Shown here in pieces: positions 9,876 through 18,428 of a stretch of DNA of 47,326 nucleotides. The notes beneath the pieces were generated by a model. It did no database searches. It had not been told where the DNA came from and was given only the letters and a program-made list of their open reading frames with translations. Position 1 is the first letter of the stretch. The number at the start of each line of letters is the position of its first letter. Where the stretch lies: assembly GCA_947589685.1 (NCBI GenBank), contig CANQCN010000007.1, forward strand, positions 1 through 47,326. The letters run 5' to 3'. The position numbers and the translations under genes were made by a program. This DNA is from an uncultured Clostridia bacterium (GTDB lineage: Bacteria > Bacillota > Clostridia > Christensenellales > CAG-314).

Positions 9876-11012
9876 TTACTCCTCCTTGCTTTCCGTTTTT
9901 GGAGCTTGCTCCGGGTCCTTTCCAAAGCGAATGCGCTCTTCCGTTTCCTTGTTGAAAATAAACACTTTGTGCGGTTTGAGCGAGAAAGAAACCTTTTCTG
10001 CCGAGACATCTATCTTGTTGTCGGCATCTACTATCGAACGAATGATGGGATTGAGCGACGACTCGTTGGTAGAAACAATAGACACATCGCGCCCCATTAC
10101 TTCTACGTTGCGTAAAGAACAATGGAAAGGACCGCTTTCGTCATAGATAAATCCTTCCGGTCGAATGCCGATGAATACTTCCTGGTCTTCCACGCCGTCC
10201 ACATCCAAAACGCAGTCTTCGCCGATGTACAATTTGCCTTCGGTGACATTGCCTTCGAATACGTTGATGGGCGGGGTGCCGAGAAACTTGGCAACAAACA
10301 AATTGACGGGATCGTCGTAGACATTTTGAGGTTTGTCGATCTGCTGCACGACGCCGAGCTTCATAACTACGATAATGTCGGAAATGCTCATCGCTTCTTC
10401 TTGGTCGTGGGTGACGAACACCGTGGTAATGCCCGTTTCGCGCTGAATACGCTTGATCTCCTCACGCGTTTGCAGCCTAAGACGCGCGTCCAGGTTGGAA
10501 AGGGGCTCGTCCAAAAGCAAAACTCTGGGCATCTTGACGAGAGCGCGGGCAATGGCGACGCGCTGCTGCTGTCCGCCGGACAGCTCGCTGGGCTTGCGAT
10601 CCATCAAATCGTCTATTTGCACCAATTTTGCCACGTTGTAGGCGCGCTCCAACATTTCCGCTTTGGTAAGCCTGTCGGCTCCTTTGAAGTTTTGCAAAGG
10701 GAACAGAATGTTTTGCTTGACAGTCATATGCGGATACAATGCGTAGTTTTGGAAAACCAAGCCTACACCGCGATTTTCCGGCGAAAGATCGGTCACATCG
10801 TCCTCACCGAAAAATATCTTGCCGCTGCTGGGCTTTTGCAAGCCGCAGATCATATACAACGTGGTACTTTTGCCGCAACCCGACGGGCCCAATAGACCTA
10901 CAAGCTTGCCGTCCGGAATTTCGAAATCAAATTTGTTGACAGCAATGACTTCCGGCGCTTTTTTTGTTCTGCCGGGAAAGATTTTGGTTAGTTCTTTCAA
11001 AACAACTTTCAT
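9876..11012 (-). CDS. ABC transporter ATP-binding protein (MsmK/UgpC-like)
   Basis: Walker A GPSGCGKST, signature LSGGQQQRVAIARAL, Walker B VLLLDEPLSNLD, C-terminal TOBE-like region. Confidence 0.95.
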   Translation of the reverse strand: MKVVLKELTKIFPGRTKKAPEVIAVNKFDFEIPDGKLVGLLGPSGCGKSTTLYMICGLQKPSSGKIFFGEDDVTDLSPENRGVGLVFQNYALYPHMTVKQNILFPLQNFKGADRLTKAEMLERAYNVAKLVQIDDLMDRKPSELSGGQQQRVAIARALVKMPRVLLLDEPLSNLDARLRLQTREEIKRIQRETGITTVFVTHDQEEAMSISDIIVVMKLGVVQQIDKPQNVYDDPVNLFVAKFLGTPPINVFEGNVTEGKLYIGEDCVLDVDGVEDQEVFIGIRPEGFIYDESGPFHCSLRNVEVMGRDVSIVSTNESSLNPIIRSIVDADNKIDVSAEKVSFSLKPHKVFIFNKETEERIRFGKDPEQAPKTESKEE

Positions 11013-11058
11013 GTTTTTTTCCGTCCTTATATTATTTTTACTTACTATATGTTTGCTT

Positions 11059-11805
11059 TTACTTTTCTTTAATTACCGCGACAAGCACCGTATTTGCCGC
11101 TTGCCCCAAAACGGCAATGTAACTCAGTACAAGAGTTACTATCATTGTTACTTGCGACATAAGCAATTCGGATTCGCCCGCAATGCCCTTTTTGCGAAAA
11201 ACTTCCAAAATTGCGTCGTATGTATCGGATCGTTGGAAAATGTGCAAGTACAGCACAAAACCTATGCCTAATGCCAAGCCCAACCCTTTGAATATCCACA
11301 TCACAACAGGCTTTTCGGAAAAATTGAAGGACAAAAAGAACAATATCGCACTGCCAAATGCCAATATTACCGAAATTATAAGCCTATCTGCCGTGTTTTT
11401 GAAAGATAGATCGGACATCAACATATAGAATACAGCCGCAACAAACATCGTCAACGAACCGATGAGGTAGGTCGTTTTTTGAGGAGCGTCGTTTTGCACT
11501 TTTTCTATCACGGAAACAACACCCGTAAGCGCGCAAAATCCTTCGACATAAAATGCGCCTTCGGGTAAATCTCTCAATGCGTCAACGACGCTTTGGTCGG
11601 CAGCTTGCCCTTCGGCATCCTTTACAAAGGAACATCCGTTGCCGAATTCCAGCTTGCTGTCGCGACGCTTCAGTTCTCCGCGAACGGTGATCTGTTCGCC
11701 TGTTTCAAGTTTTTCGTCACCTTTCAACCGGATACAATGGATCGACACGCTGTCGTCATTGCTTCCAACCAATATGGTAACTTTTTTGTAAATAATTTTT
11801 TCCAT
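11059..11805 (-). CDS. Hypothetical membrane protein
   Basis: 248-aa ORF with several hydrophobic segments; no family recognised. Confidence 0.7.
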   Translation of the reverse strand: MEKIIYKKVTILVGSNDDSVSIHCIRLKGDEKLETGEQITVRGELKRRDSKLEFGNGCSFVKDAEGQAADQSVVDALRDLPEGAFYVEGFCALTGVVSVIEKVQNDAPQKTTYLIGSLTMFVAAVFYMLMSDLSFKNTADRLIISVILAFGSAILFFLSFNFSEKPVVMWIFKGLGLALGIGFVLYLHIFQRSDTYDAILEVFRKKGIAGESELLMSQVTMIVTLVLSYIAVLGQAANTVLVAVIKEK

Positions 11806-11826
11806 TATTACCCCCGATACAGTGTG

Positions 11827-12699
11827 TTATCTTTTTTTCTTCGACTTTTTAGATCCTGCCGCCTTGGCAATGTCGGATCGTTCCTCGCCGACAGGCGAAG
11901 TATCGATATCTGCCGACTGATCTGCCCCATACGTTTTGCCCTCGTGCTCAGCCTGCTCTCTTCCGAGCTGCTCCTTGTAGGAAATCAGCTCTTGAGTGGA
12001 TTCGAATATCATCTGCGAGGACATATCCACCACCACCGTGCTTGCCAATACGTCGTGGATGAAGGAGTGCGTCTTGGTGAAAATAAACAACCCAAATTGC
12101 AAAACTGCCAACGCCCCAATCAAAACCAAAACCGATATGGCGCCCATCCGTTGATACAGCATCAACATTATCAACATAAGAGGAAACATCGTGCCTATTG
12201 TATATTTGCCCAAGATAGTCCGCACAAACAATGCAAAGGTGGAAATCCGTACGCTATTGTTGAACACAACTCCCAAACTAAACACCTTTTTGCCGACAGT
12301 TTGACCGTTTTTTAAGCAGAGCGGAACAACAAATTCCAAAATAATGTACGAAAGCAAAATACTTATCGTTGTGATGAGTATCGGCAACATTATCGACATC
12401 CTGTATGCTTTAAAAGCATCGTGATTTTCCATAAAGATCGCCGAATAGGCGTCTTGATACAATTGTTTTTGCTCATCAGTGAGCTTGTTGTAGTCCTCGG
12501 CGGAAATTTCAAAATTTACTCCGTACTTTTGCCCATACTGCTCATAGTAGCCATGCAAAGTATCGGTGTACTTGTCCACTTGCGTTATCCATGCCAACAA
12601 AAACGCAAAACCAGCCGCCAATACGCAAAGCAAAATAAAATCCAACAAGAAAGCTGAAAATCTTTTTAGCACTCCGGCTTTTTGCACGTCGTAGATCAT
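11827..12699 (-). CDS. RDD-family membrane protein
   Basis: Internal start MIYDVQKAGVLKRFSAFLLDFILLC chosen over the track's longer ORF; RDD-like layout including NGQTVGKKVFSLGVV. Confidence 0.75.
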   Translation of the reverse strand: MIYDVQKAGVLKRFSAFLLDFILLCVLAAGFAFLLAWITQVDKYTDTLHGYYEQYGQKYGVNFEISAEDYNKLTDEQKQLYQDAYSAIFMENHDAFKAYRMSIMLPILITTISILLSYIILEFVVPLCLKNGQTVGKKVFSLGVVFNNSVRISTFALFVRTILGKYTIGTMFPLMLIMLMLYQRMGAISVLVLIGALAVLQFGLFIFTKTHSFIHDVLASTVVVDMSSQMIFESTQELISYKEQLGREQAEHEGKTYGADQSADIDTSPVGEERSDIAKAAGSKKSKKKR

Positions 12700-12980
12700 G
12701 CTATTGTTTATGCTCGGACAGCGTTCGATACCGCTGAATTTGTTTTGTACGACCGATCCCGCGCTGACAAACCGAGCATTAGTTCCTCCAAAACCAAAAG
12801 TTGCTAACACGCGCAAGGCATCCGCTTAGTATAATTATACTAATAAATCCTTAACTCCACAAATTATACCATTTTGCAGCAGTCAAGTCAATACCCAATT
12901 TTTTTCAAATTGTTATCAAAAGGTATCAAATCGGACAAATTCGGAAATATCATCCGACAAATACCGCGAGCGCACGCAAC

Positions 12981-13011
12981 AAAAAAACAAGCACCCGATA
13001 AAGATGCTTGT
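12981..13011 (-). terminator. Intrinsic terminator
   Basis: ACAAGCA-11 nt-TGCTTGT followed on the minus strand by TTTTTTG. Confidence 0.75.
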
Positions 13012-13127
13012 CAAATGTGTAACATAACGGCAAAGGGGCACAACACAAAACCCGTGCCGAAAACAGTAGGCGTTTTTGCCTGCAAAAAGGGGCTTTTGCT
13101 GTTGATAAACTCGTTTTGTTTGGACAT
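13011..13127 (-). CDS. Candidate 38-aa small ORF (or spurious ORF in a small RNA)
   Basis: ATG...TGA encodes MSKQNEFINSKSPFLQAKTPTVFGTGFVLCPFAVMLHI; flanked by a promoter-like sequence and a terminator. Confidence 0.3.
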   Translation of the reverse strand: MSKQNEFINSKSPFLQAKTPTVFGTGFVLCPFAVMLHI

Positions 13128-13212
13128 AATCACCCGTTGCCTTGCCGCAAACCTTTTTCTGCGCGCACAGCCGAAGCCGCGTTTGCAAGCGTAAAACGCT
13201 ATTGCTGTTTAT

Positions 13213-13241
13213 ATGGTAATCCATTTGTCCTTTTTTGTCAA
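13213..13241 (-). promoter_or_regulatory. Sigma-A-like promoter
   Basis: TTGACA-N17-TACCAT on the minus strand, just after the glmS stop. Confidence 0.45.
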
Positions 13242-13261
13242 ATGAAATAACGCACTTTTTG

Positions 13262-15034
13262 CTACTCGACCGTGACGGACTTGGCAAGGTGACGAGGTTT
13301 GTCCACGTCTCGCCCCAGGCTCTTGGCAGTGTAGTAGGCAAGCAGCTGCAACGGCACGACGGAAACGATACCGCTCGTTTCGGGAGAGAGACGGGGCAGC
13401 TTTACCGAAAGGGCGTTGTCGAACAAACGCGGCGAAACGGCTATCACCTTTGCCCCGCGCGAAGCGACTTCGATGACGGAGGACGCCGTTTTGTCGGCAA
13501 GCTCCGATTGAGTGGATATTGCCACCACCGCCACGGTGGGCTCCATAAGCGCCAACGTGCCGTGTTTAAGCTCGCCCGCGGGATACGCTTCGCTGTGTAT
13601 GTAGCTTATCTCTTTCAGTTTGAGGCTGCCTTCGCACGCGATGGGATAATCCGCCGTGCGCCCGATGTAGAAAACGGCGCTGCAATTTTTTATCTGCTCG
13701 GCAACGCGCGCAAGCGACGAACAATCGTCGAGAATGCCTTGTACCGCGTCGGGCAAGGCGGCAAGCTCGTCGAGCAACTCGGAGCGTCGGCTTTGGGAAA
13801 GAACGCCGCGCGCAAAAGCAATGTCCGCAAGCAGCAGCGTAAGCACTTCCAGCTGACAGTTGTACGCCTTGGTGCTGGCCACGGCGTACTCGCTGCCCGC
13901 AAAAATATTGACGGTGTGTTCGCAAACAAAGGTAAGCGAGGAACTGCGCGTGTTGGTGACGGCATAGGTCTTTCCTCCCCGTTCCCGTACGCGTTCCGCC
14001 GCCCTTACCGTATCGGCGGTTTCGCCGCTTTGACTGATCAAAAACGCAAGCGTATTGTCGTCCACGGGATAGTTGTCGTACAAAAATTCGCTGGCTATCA
14101 CGGGCAACACGTCCAGATCCAACCACTTTCGCGCCACCGCCGCCGCTTGCAAGCCGCTGTTGTACGCGGTGCCGCACCCGATAAGATAAATTCGTTTGAG
14201 CGCGTTGACGGTAAACCTTCCCAACTGCAAACCGTCGCTTTGCTTGTAACCGTCAAGCGCGCAAAGAAGCTTTTCGGGGATCTCGAAGATTTCTTTGAGC
14301 ATAAAGTCGCCCTCGGCGTTTTCCGCCTCGTCGAAGCGATCGGCGGTAAAGAAATCCGTCTCCTTTTCCTTGCCGAAAAAGTCGTAGAACTTCGCTTCCC
14401 GCGCGGAAAGCTCCACCACGGTGTTGTCGGGAGCGACGGCTACGCGCTGCGCAAAGCGGGATATGCAACGCACGTCCGAGCATAAGTAAGCGCCGCTCTC
14501 CGAAAGTCCCACCACAAGAGGGCTTTTGTTTTTGACGGCGTAGATCGTGCGCGTTTCGACGCAAACGATCGCGATGGCGAAAGAACCTTTGAGCAGTCTT
14601 GCCACCGTCAGCACCGCTTGAAGCGCGTCGCCGCGATATTCGCGCGCAAGCAGGTGCGCGACCGTTTCGCTGTCCGTCTGCGAGCCGAAGTCGACGGACG
14701 GAAGCGTTTGCTTCAACTGCTTGTAATTTTCTATTATTCCGTTGTGGACGATGGCAAACCGTCCGTCCCGCGACAAAAACGGGTGAGCGTTTTGCGTGCA
14801 AACCGCTCCGTGCGTCGCCCAACGGGTGTGCCCTATCGCCATGTCCGTTTCTTCCGCGCCTTGCACGATCTTAGCAAGAGCGGCAATGCGTCCTTCCGTT
14901 TTGTACACGTCTATATGCCCGTTTCTTTTAGCCGCAATGCCCGCCGAATCGTATCCGCGATACTCCAAAAGTTTAAGCGCCGTCAAGGTGTTGCCAACGG
15001 CGTTTTTTCCTATCATTCCGAAAATTCCGCACAT
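13262..15034 (-). CDS. glmS: Glutamine--fructose-6-phosphate aminotransferase
   Basis: MCGIFGMIG Ntn start, SIS domains, C-terminus DKPRHLAKSVTVE. Confidence 0.97.
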   Translation of the reverse strand: MCGIFGMIGKNAVGNTLTALKLLEYRGYDSAGIAAKRNGHIDVYKTEGRIAALAKIVQGAEETDMAIGHTRWATHGAVCTQNAHPFLSRDGRFAIVHNGIIENYKQLKQTLPSVDFGSQTDSETVAHLLAREYRGDALQAVLTVARLLKGSFAIAIVCVETRTIYAVKNKSPLVVGLSESGAYLCSDVRCISRFAQRVAVAPDNTVVELSAREAKFYDFFGKEKETDFFTADRFDEAENAEGDFMLKEIFEIPEKLLCALDGYKQSDGLQLGRFTVNALKRIYLIGCGTAYNSGLQAAAVARKWLDLDVLPVIASEFLYDNYPVDDNTLAFLISQSGETADTVRAAERVRERGGKTYAVTNTRSSSLTFVCEHTVNIFAGSEYAVASTKAYNCQLEVLTLLLADIAFARGVLSQSRRSELLDELAALPDAVQGILDDCSSLARVAEQIKNCSAVFYIGRTADYPIACEGSLKLKEISYIHSEAYPAGELKHGTLALMEPTVAVVAISTQSELADKTASSVIEVASRGAKVIAVSPRLFDNALSVKLPRLSPETSGIVSVVPLQLLAYYTAKSLGRDVDKPRHLAKSVTVE

Positions 15035-15077
15035 AACCCGCTCCGATATTTACAGGTTAGTATATGTGCGACGGCGC

Positions 15078-15114
15078 AAAAAAGTGCCCGCCTGCATTGC
15101 GAGCAAGCGGACAC
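15078..15114 (-). terminator. Intrinsic terminator between the zinc-ribbon gene and glmS
   Basis: 12-bp stem GTGTCCGCTTGC/GCAGGCGGGCAC (with G-T pairs) followed by T6 on the minus strand. Confidence 0.8.
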
Positions 15115-15256
15115 GCCGACGGCGAATATCGCAACTGTTGTCGATGACTTGTTTGGACGATTGAACAAACGCTTTTGCCGAACAAATATATTTCGCGCAA
15201 AACGCTTACTCGACGACCGACGAAGCTGTCGCCTTGGCAGAGTCGGGACCGCTTGG

Positions 15257-15586
15257 TCAATAAACGACGCTACCCAACGCCGCCGCGATCACGATCACGT
15301 AGATCAAAATAACAATGAAATATAATACAATTTCAACAATGGAAATTATCAATCCCGCAGTTGCAAGCCCCATTCCCTTTTCGCCGCTTTCGCGAATTTG
15401 CTTGCGAGCAATTATCGAACAGATAAGCCCCGCTATCGCGAAAATAAAAGACATCACGAGACCGACGATCGCCATTGTGTTTGTTTTGGGTTCGAGACCT
15501 TGCGACTTGCCCGACGTAAGCACACCGCATTTGGGACAAACGACGGCTTGGTCGTCGATCTCGCTTCCGCAATTTTTACAATACAT
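15257..15586 (-). CDS. Zinc-ribbon plus DUF4190-like small membrane protein
   Basis: MYCKNCGSEIDDQAVVCPKCG zinc ribbon followed by two TM helices; GGAGG-type RBS upstream. Confidence 0.85.
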   Translation of the reverse strand: MYCKNCGSEIDDQAVVCPKCGVLTSGKSQGLEPKTNTMAIVGLVMSFIFAIAGLICSIIARKQIRESGEKGMGLATAGLIISIVEIVLYFIVILIYVIVIAAALGSVVY

Positions 15587-15616
15587 AGTTTTTCCTCCGT
15601 ATTTTTATTTTTGTAC

Positions 15617-15645
15617 AGTATACTCCCATTATAATGGGAAGTCAA
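15617..15645 (-). promoter_or_regulatory. Promoter of the zinc-ribbon gene with an embedded operator-like palindrome
   Basis: TTGACT-N17-TATACT; the spacer contains TCCCATTATAATGGGA. Confidence 0.7.
15624..15639. promoter_or_regulatory. Operator-like palindrome 1
   Basis: TCCCATTATAATGGGA, a perfect 16-bp inverted repeat. Confidence 0.65.
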
Positions 15646-15652
15646 GTATTTT

Positions 15653-15668
15653 TCCCACTATTGTGGGA
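15653..15668. promoter_or_regulatory. Operator-like palindrome 2
   Basis: TCCCACTATTGTGGGA, same TCCCA-N6-TGGGA layout, 29 bp from palindrome 1; longer arms TTTTCCCAC/GTGGGAAAA. Confidence 0.65.
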
Positions 15669-15708
15669 AAATATCCGTATGATGAAAGACATTATAAAAG
15701 GCGAGGCA

Positions 15709-15927
15709 ATGCCGTACGCCGCAAAAAACGTGTTTCCCGAACGGTTGAAATCGCTCAGACAGGACAAAAACATAGGTCAGATACAATTGGCAAAGGACCT
15801 CGACGTGGGCAAATCGGTGATAAGTCTGTGGGAAAGGGGCGAATGTGAGCCGACACTGTCCAAGTTGGTAGCCATAGCAAACTATTTCGGCGTTTCGATA
15901 GACTATCTGGCGGGATTGGAAAACTGA
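15709..15927 (+). CDS. XRE-family HTH transcriptional regulator
   Basis: FPERLKSLRQDKNIGQIQLAKDLDVGKSVISLWERGECEPTLSKLVAIANYFGVSIDYLAG; start MPYAAKN assumed (track starts at 15634). Confidence 0.85.
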   Translation: MPYAAKNVFPERLKSLRQDKNIGQIQLAKDLDVGKSVISLWERGECEPTLSKLVAIANYFGVSIDYLAGLEN

Positions 15928-15974
15928 GCCGTCGATTTTTTTGCGATAGGAGCATACAGCGCGACCGTATTTGT

Positions 15975-16003
15975 TTGACGGGGCGAAAACTTAGTTGTAT
16001 AAT
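15975..16003 (+). promoter_or_regulatory. Promoter of typA
   Basis: TTGACG-N17-TATAAT upstream of GGAGAAAAG-ATG. Confidence 0.75.
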
Positions 16004-16056
16004 CTTATATATTGAACATATACTTACGGTCGCACGAAAGCGGCTTGGGAGAAAAG

Positions 16057-17880
16057 ATGATAAGACAAGATATACGAAACATCGCCATCATCGCGCACGT
16101 AGACCACGGCAAAACTACGCTTGTGGATCAACTGCTGAAACAAAGCGGCGTTTTTCGCGCCAATGAGGTAGTTGCCGAACGCGTGATGGACAGCAACGAC
16201 ATAGAGCGCGAGCGCGGCATCACGATACTTGCAAAAAACACCGCAGTGCATTACAAGGGAGTAAAGATAAACATCGTGGATACGCCGGGACACGCCGATT
16301 TCGGCGGGGAGGTGGAACGTATCCTCTCTATGGTGGACGGCGTACTGCTGCTTGTGGACGCGATAGAAGGCTGTATGCCGCAAACGCGATACGTACTCAA
16401 AAAGGCGCTCGGTCTGGGCAAAAAGGCGCTTGTGGTCATCAACAAGGTGGACAAGGGCGAATTTGACGAACACGAGCTGCGCGAACAAATAATGGAACTG
16501 TTTATGGAGCTGGGCGCAAACGACGAGCAGTTCGATTTCAAGGTGATATACGCTTCCGCCAAACAAGGCTGGGCAAGCGAAAGTCTCGACAAGCCCGGCA
16601 CGGATATGAAACCGCTGTTGGACGCGATACTTGCCGAGATCCCCGCACCCGAAGGCGTGGACGACGACGGTCTGCAAATGCTAATTTGCAATATCGACTA
16701 CGACGAATACGTGGGACGTATCGGCATAGGCAAGGTGAACAGAGGCAAAATAACCGTCGGTCAACCCGTGATACTCTGCCACCGCAACAACAGCTTCAAC
16801 ACCGCCAAGGTGACGCGGCTGTACCAATTCGAAGGGCTCAAACGCGTGGAATGCGAAAGCGGCTATATGGGGGACATCGTTGCGGTAAACGGAATTTCCG
16901 ATATGAACATAGGCGAAACGCTGTGCGACATCGACAAGGTGGAGCCGCTGCCCTTTGTGAGCATAGACGAACCGACCGTCAGCATGCTGTTCAAGGTGAA
17001 CGACAGCCCCTTTGCCGGACGCGAAGGCAAATATGTCACCAGCCGACATCTGCGCGCGCGCCTCTTCCGCGAGGTGGAGACGAACGTGTCTATGCGCGTG
17101 GAGGAAACGGACTCCGCCGATTGCTTCAAGGTGTACGGCAGGGGCGAACTGCACCTCTCCATATTGATAGAAAATATGCGCCGCGAAGGGTACGAATTTG
17201 CAGTATCGCGCCCCAAGGTAATAATGAAAGAAATAAACGGAGTGCTGTGCGAGCCTATCGAATACCTTGTGGTCGAGGTGCCCGAAGCGTATGTCGGCGC
17301 GGTGATGAACAAGCTGGGCATGCGCAAGGCGGAGCTTATCAATATGTCGCCCGACAACCAAGGCGGCACCAAGCTGGAATTCAAGATACCCAGCCGCGCC
17401 CTGTTCGGCTACCGCAGCGAACTGCTGACGGACACCAAGGGCTTCGGCGTGATGAGCAGCGTGTTGGACTGCTACGAGCCCTTCAAAGGGGACGTGCAGG
17501 AGCGCACGCGCGGCAGTCTCGTTTGCTGGGAGGACGGCGTCACCACCGCTTACGGCTTGTTCAACGCGCAGGAACGCTGCCGTCTGTTTGTGGGAGTGGG
17601 CTTGCCCGTTTACGCGGGAATGGTCGTCGGCGAAAACAGCCGAGAGGACGACATAACGGTAAACGTATGCAAAACCAAGCACCTTACCAACAACCGCGCC
17701 AGCGGCTCGGACGAGGCGTTGAAGCTTACGCCGCCCACCGTGCTTAGCCTGGAACAGTGTCTGGAATTTATCGGAGACGACGAGCTTGTGGAAGTTACGC
17801 CGCAGTCTATACGGTTGCGCAAACAAATACTCGATCACTCGGAACGTATGCGCATATGGGCAAGAAACAATAAAAAATAG
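16057..17880 (+). CDS. typA: Translational GTPase TypA/BipA
   Basis: IRNIAIIAHVDHGKTTLVDQLL, DSNDIERERGITILAKN, DTPGHADFGGEVER; BipA-type C-terminal region; start MIRQD preferred. Confidence 0.97.
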   Translation: MIRQDIRNIAIIAHVDHGKTTLVDQLLKQSGVFRANEVVAERVMDSNDIERERGITILAKNTAVHYKGVKINIVDTPGHADFGGEVERILSMVDGVLLLVDAIEGCMPQTRYVLKKALGLGKKALVVINKVDKGEFDEHELREQIMELFMELGANDEQFDFKVIYASAKQGWASESLDKPGTDMKPLLDAILAEIPAPEGVDDDGLQMLICNIDYDEYVGRIGIGKVNRGKITVGQPVILCHRNNSFNTAKVTRLYQFEGLKRVECESGYMGDIVAVNGISDMNIGETLCDIDKVEPLPFVSIDEPTVSMLFKVNDSPFAGREGKYVTSRHLRARLFREVETNVSMRVEETDSADCFKVYGRGELHLSILIENMRREGYEFAVSRPKVIMKEINGVLCEPIEYLVVEVPEAYVGAVMNKLGMRKAELINMSPDNQGGTKLEFKIPSRALFGYRSELLTDTKGFGVMSSVLDCYEPFKGDVQERTRGSLVCWEDGVTTAYGLFNAQERCRLFVGVGLPVYAGMVVGENSREDDITVNVCKTKHLTNNRASGSDEALKLTPPTVLSLEQCLEFIGDDELVEVTPQSIRLRKQILDHSERMRIWARNNKK

Positions 17881-17965
17881 GCTCTTTGTCAAATGTTGGG
17901 GTGCATATAGTAAAAAAGAATGCTAAAATTGTTTCTTTTGCACCCCAACATTTGTCAATTGAGCC
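17880..17965 (+). repeat. Long imperfect hairpin forming the end of interspersed element copy A
   Basis: CAAATGTTGGGGTGCA (17890-17905) pairs perfectly with TGCACCCCAACATTTG (17939-17954); outer GGCTC/GAGCC arms; first G is the last base of the typA stop codon. Confidence 0.8.
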
Positions 17966-18169
17966 TACCGACCACACGTGCGTCGGTCGATTGCTTGCTG
18001 CTGCGCTGACGCATGCGCAATCGACACGATGTGCGCAAAAGCGCCGCCGCAGTCGGACTTGTGGGTTGCGTGTGAACGCACGCGCGGTTGGATAGACTTT
18101 CGCCGGGGAGTCGCATGCCCCGGCATCCCCCGCAAGGACCGCAATCTCGGCGCAGGTCCGTGATTGCGG
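17880..18169 (+). repeat. Interspersed structured element, copy A
   Basis: Shares GCACCCCAACATTTG...TGAGCCTACCGACCACA and GCACGCGCGGTYGGATAGACTTTCGCCG...GGACCGCAATCTCGGC-CAGGTCCGTGATTGCGG with copy C (reverse complement). Confidence 0.8.
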
Positions 18170-18313
18170 AGTTTGATTGGAAATTATGCGTTTGACTTCA
18201 TCGTTGTATTTGTTAATACTGACGTTTTGTAGGCACACAAAAAAGCTCTTCGCTATTTATCGAGCGCATTGTCGCCGAAAGCCGAGATCACAAAAGAAAT
18301 TTTACAAAATGGA

Positions 18314-18344
18314 AAGTCCCGACGGAATTTGATCGTCGGGACTT
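18314..18344. terminator. Hairpin, probable terminator downstream of the CMD-cupin gene
   Basis: AAGTCCCGACG-9 nt-CGTCGGGACTT perfect 11-bp stem; T-rich on plus side (GTTTTGG). Confidence 0.6.
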
Positions 18345-18428
18345 GTTTTGGAATAGGTACTTTGCCTGCGCATAAACTGCGATCGGCAGTCGAATCGTTT
18401 TGCGGTCGCGAAAGCGGCGCTGCGCCGA

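Noticed and set aside
15035-15256. glmS ribozyme upstream of glmS
   Set aside because: No ribozyme core sequence recognised; the interval instead holds a terminator for the upstream zinc-ribbon gene.
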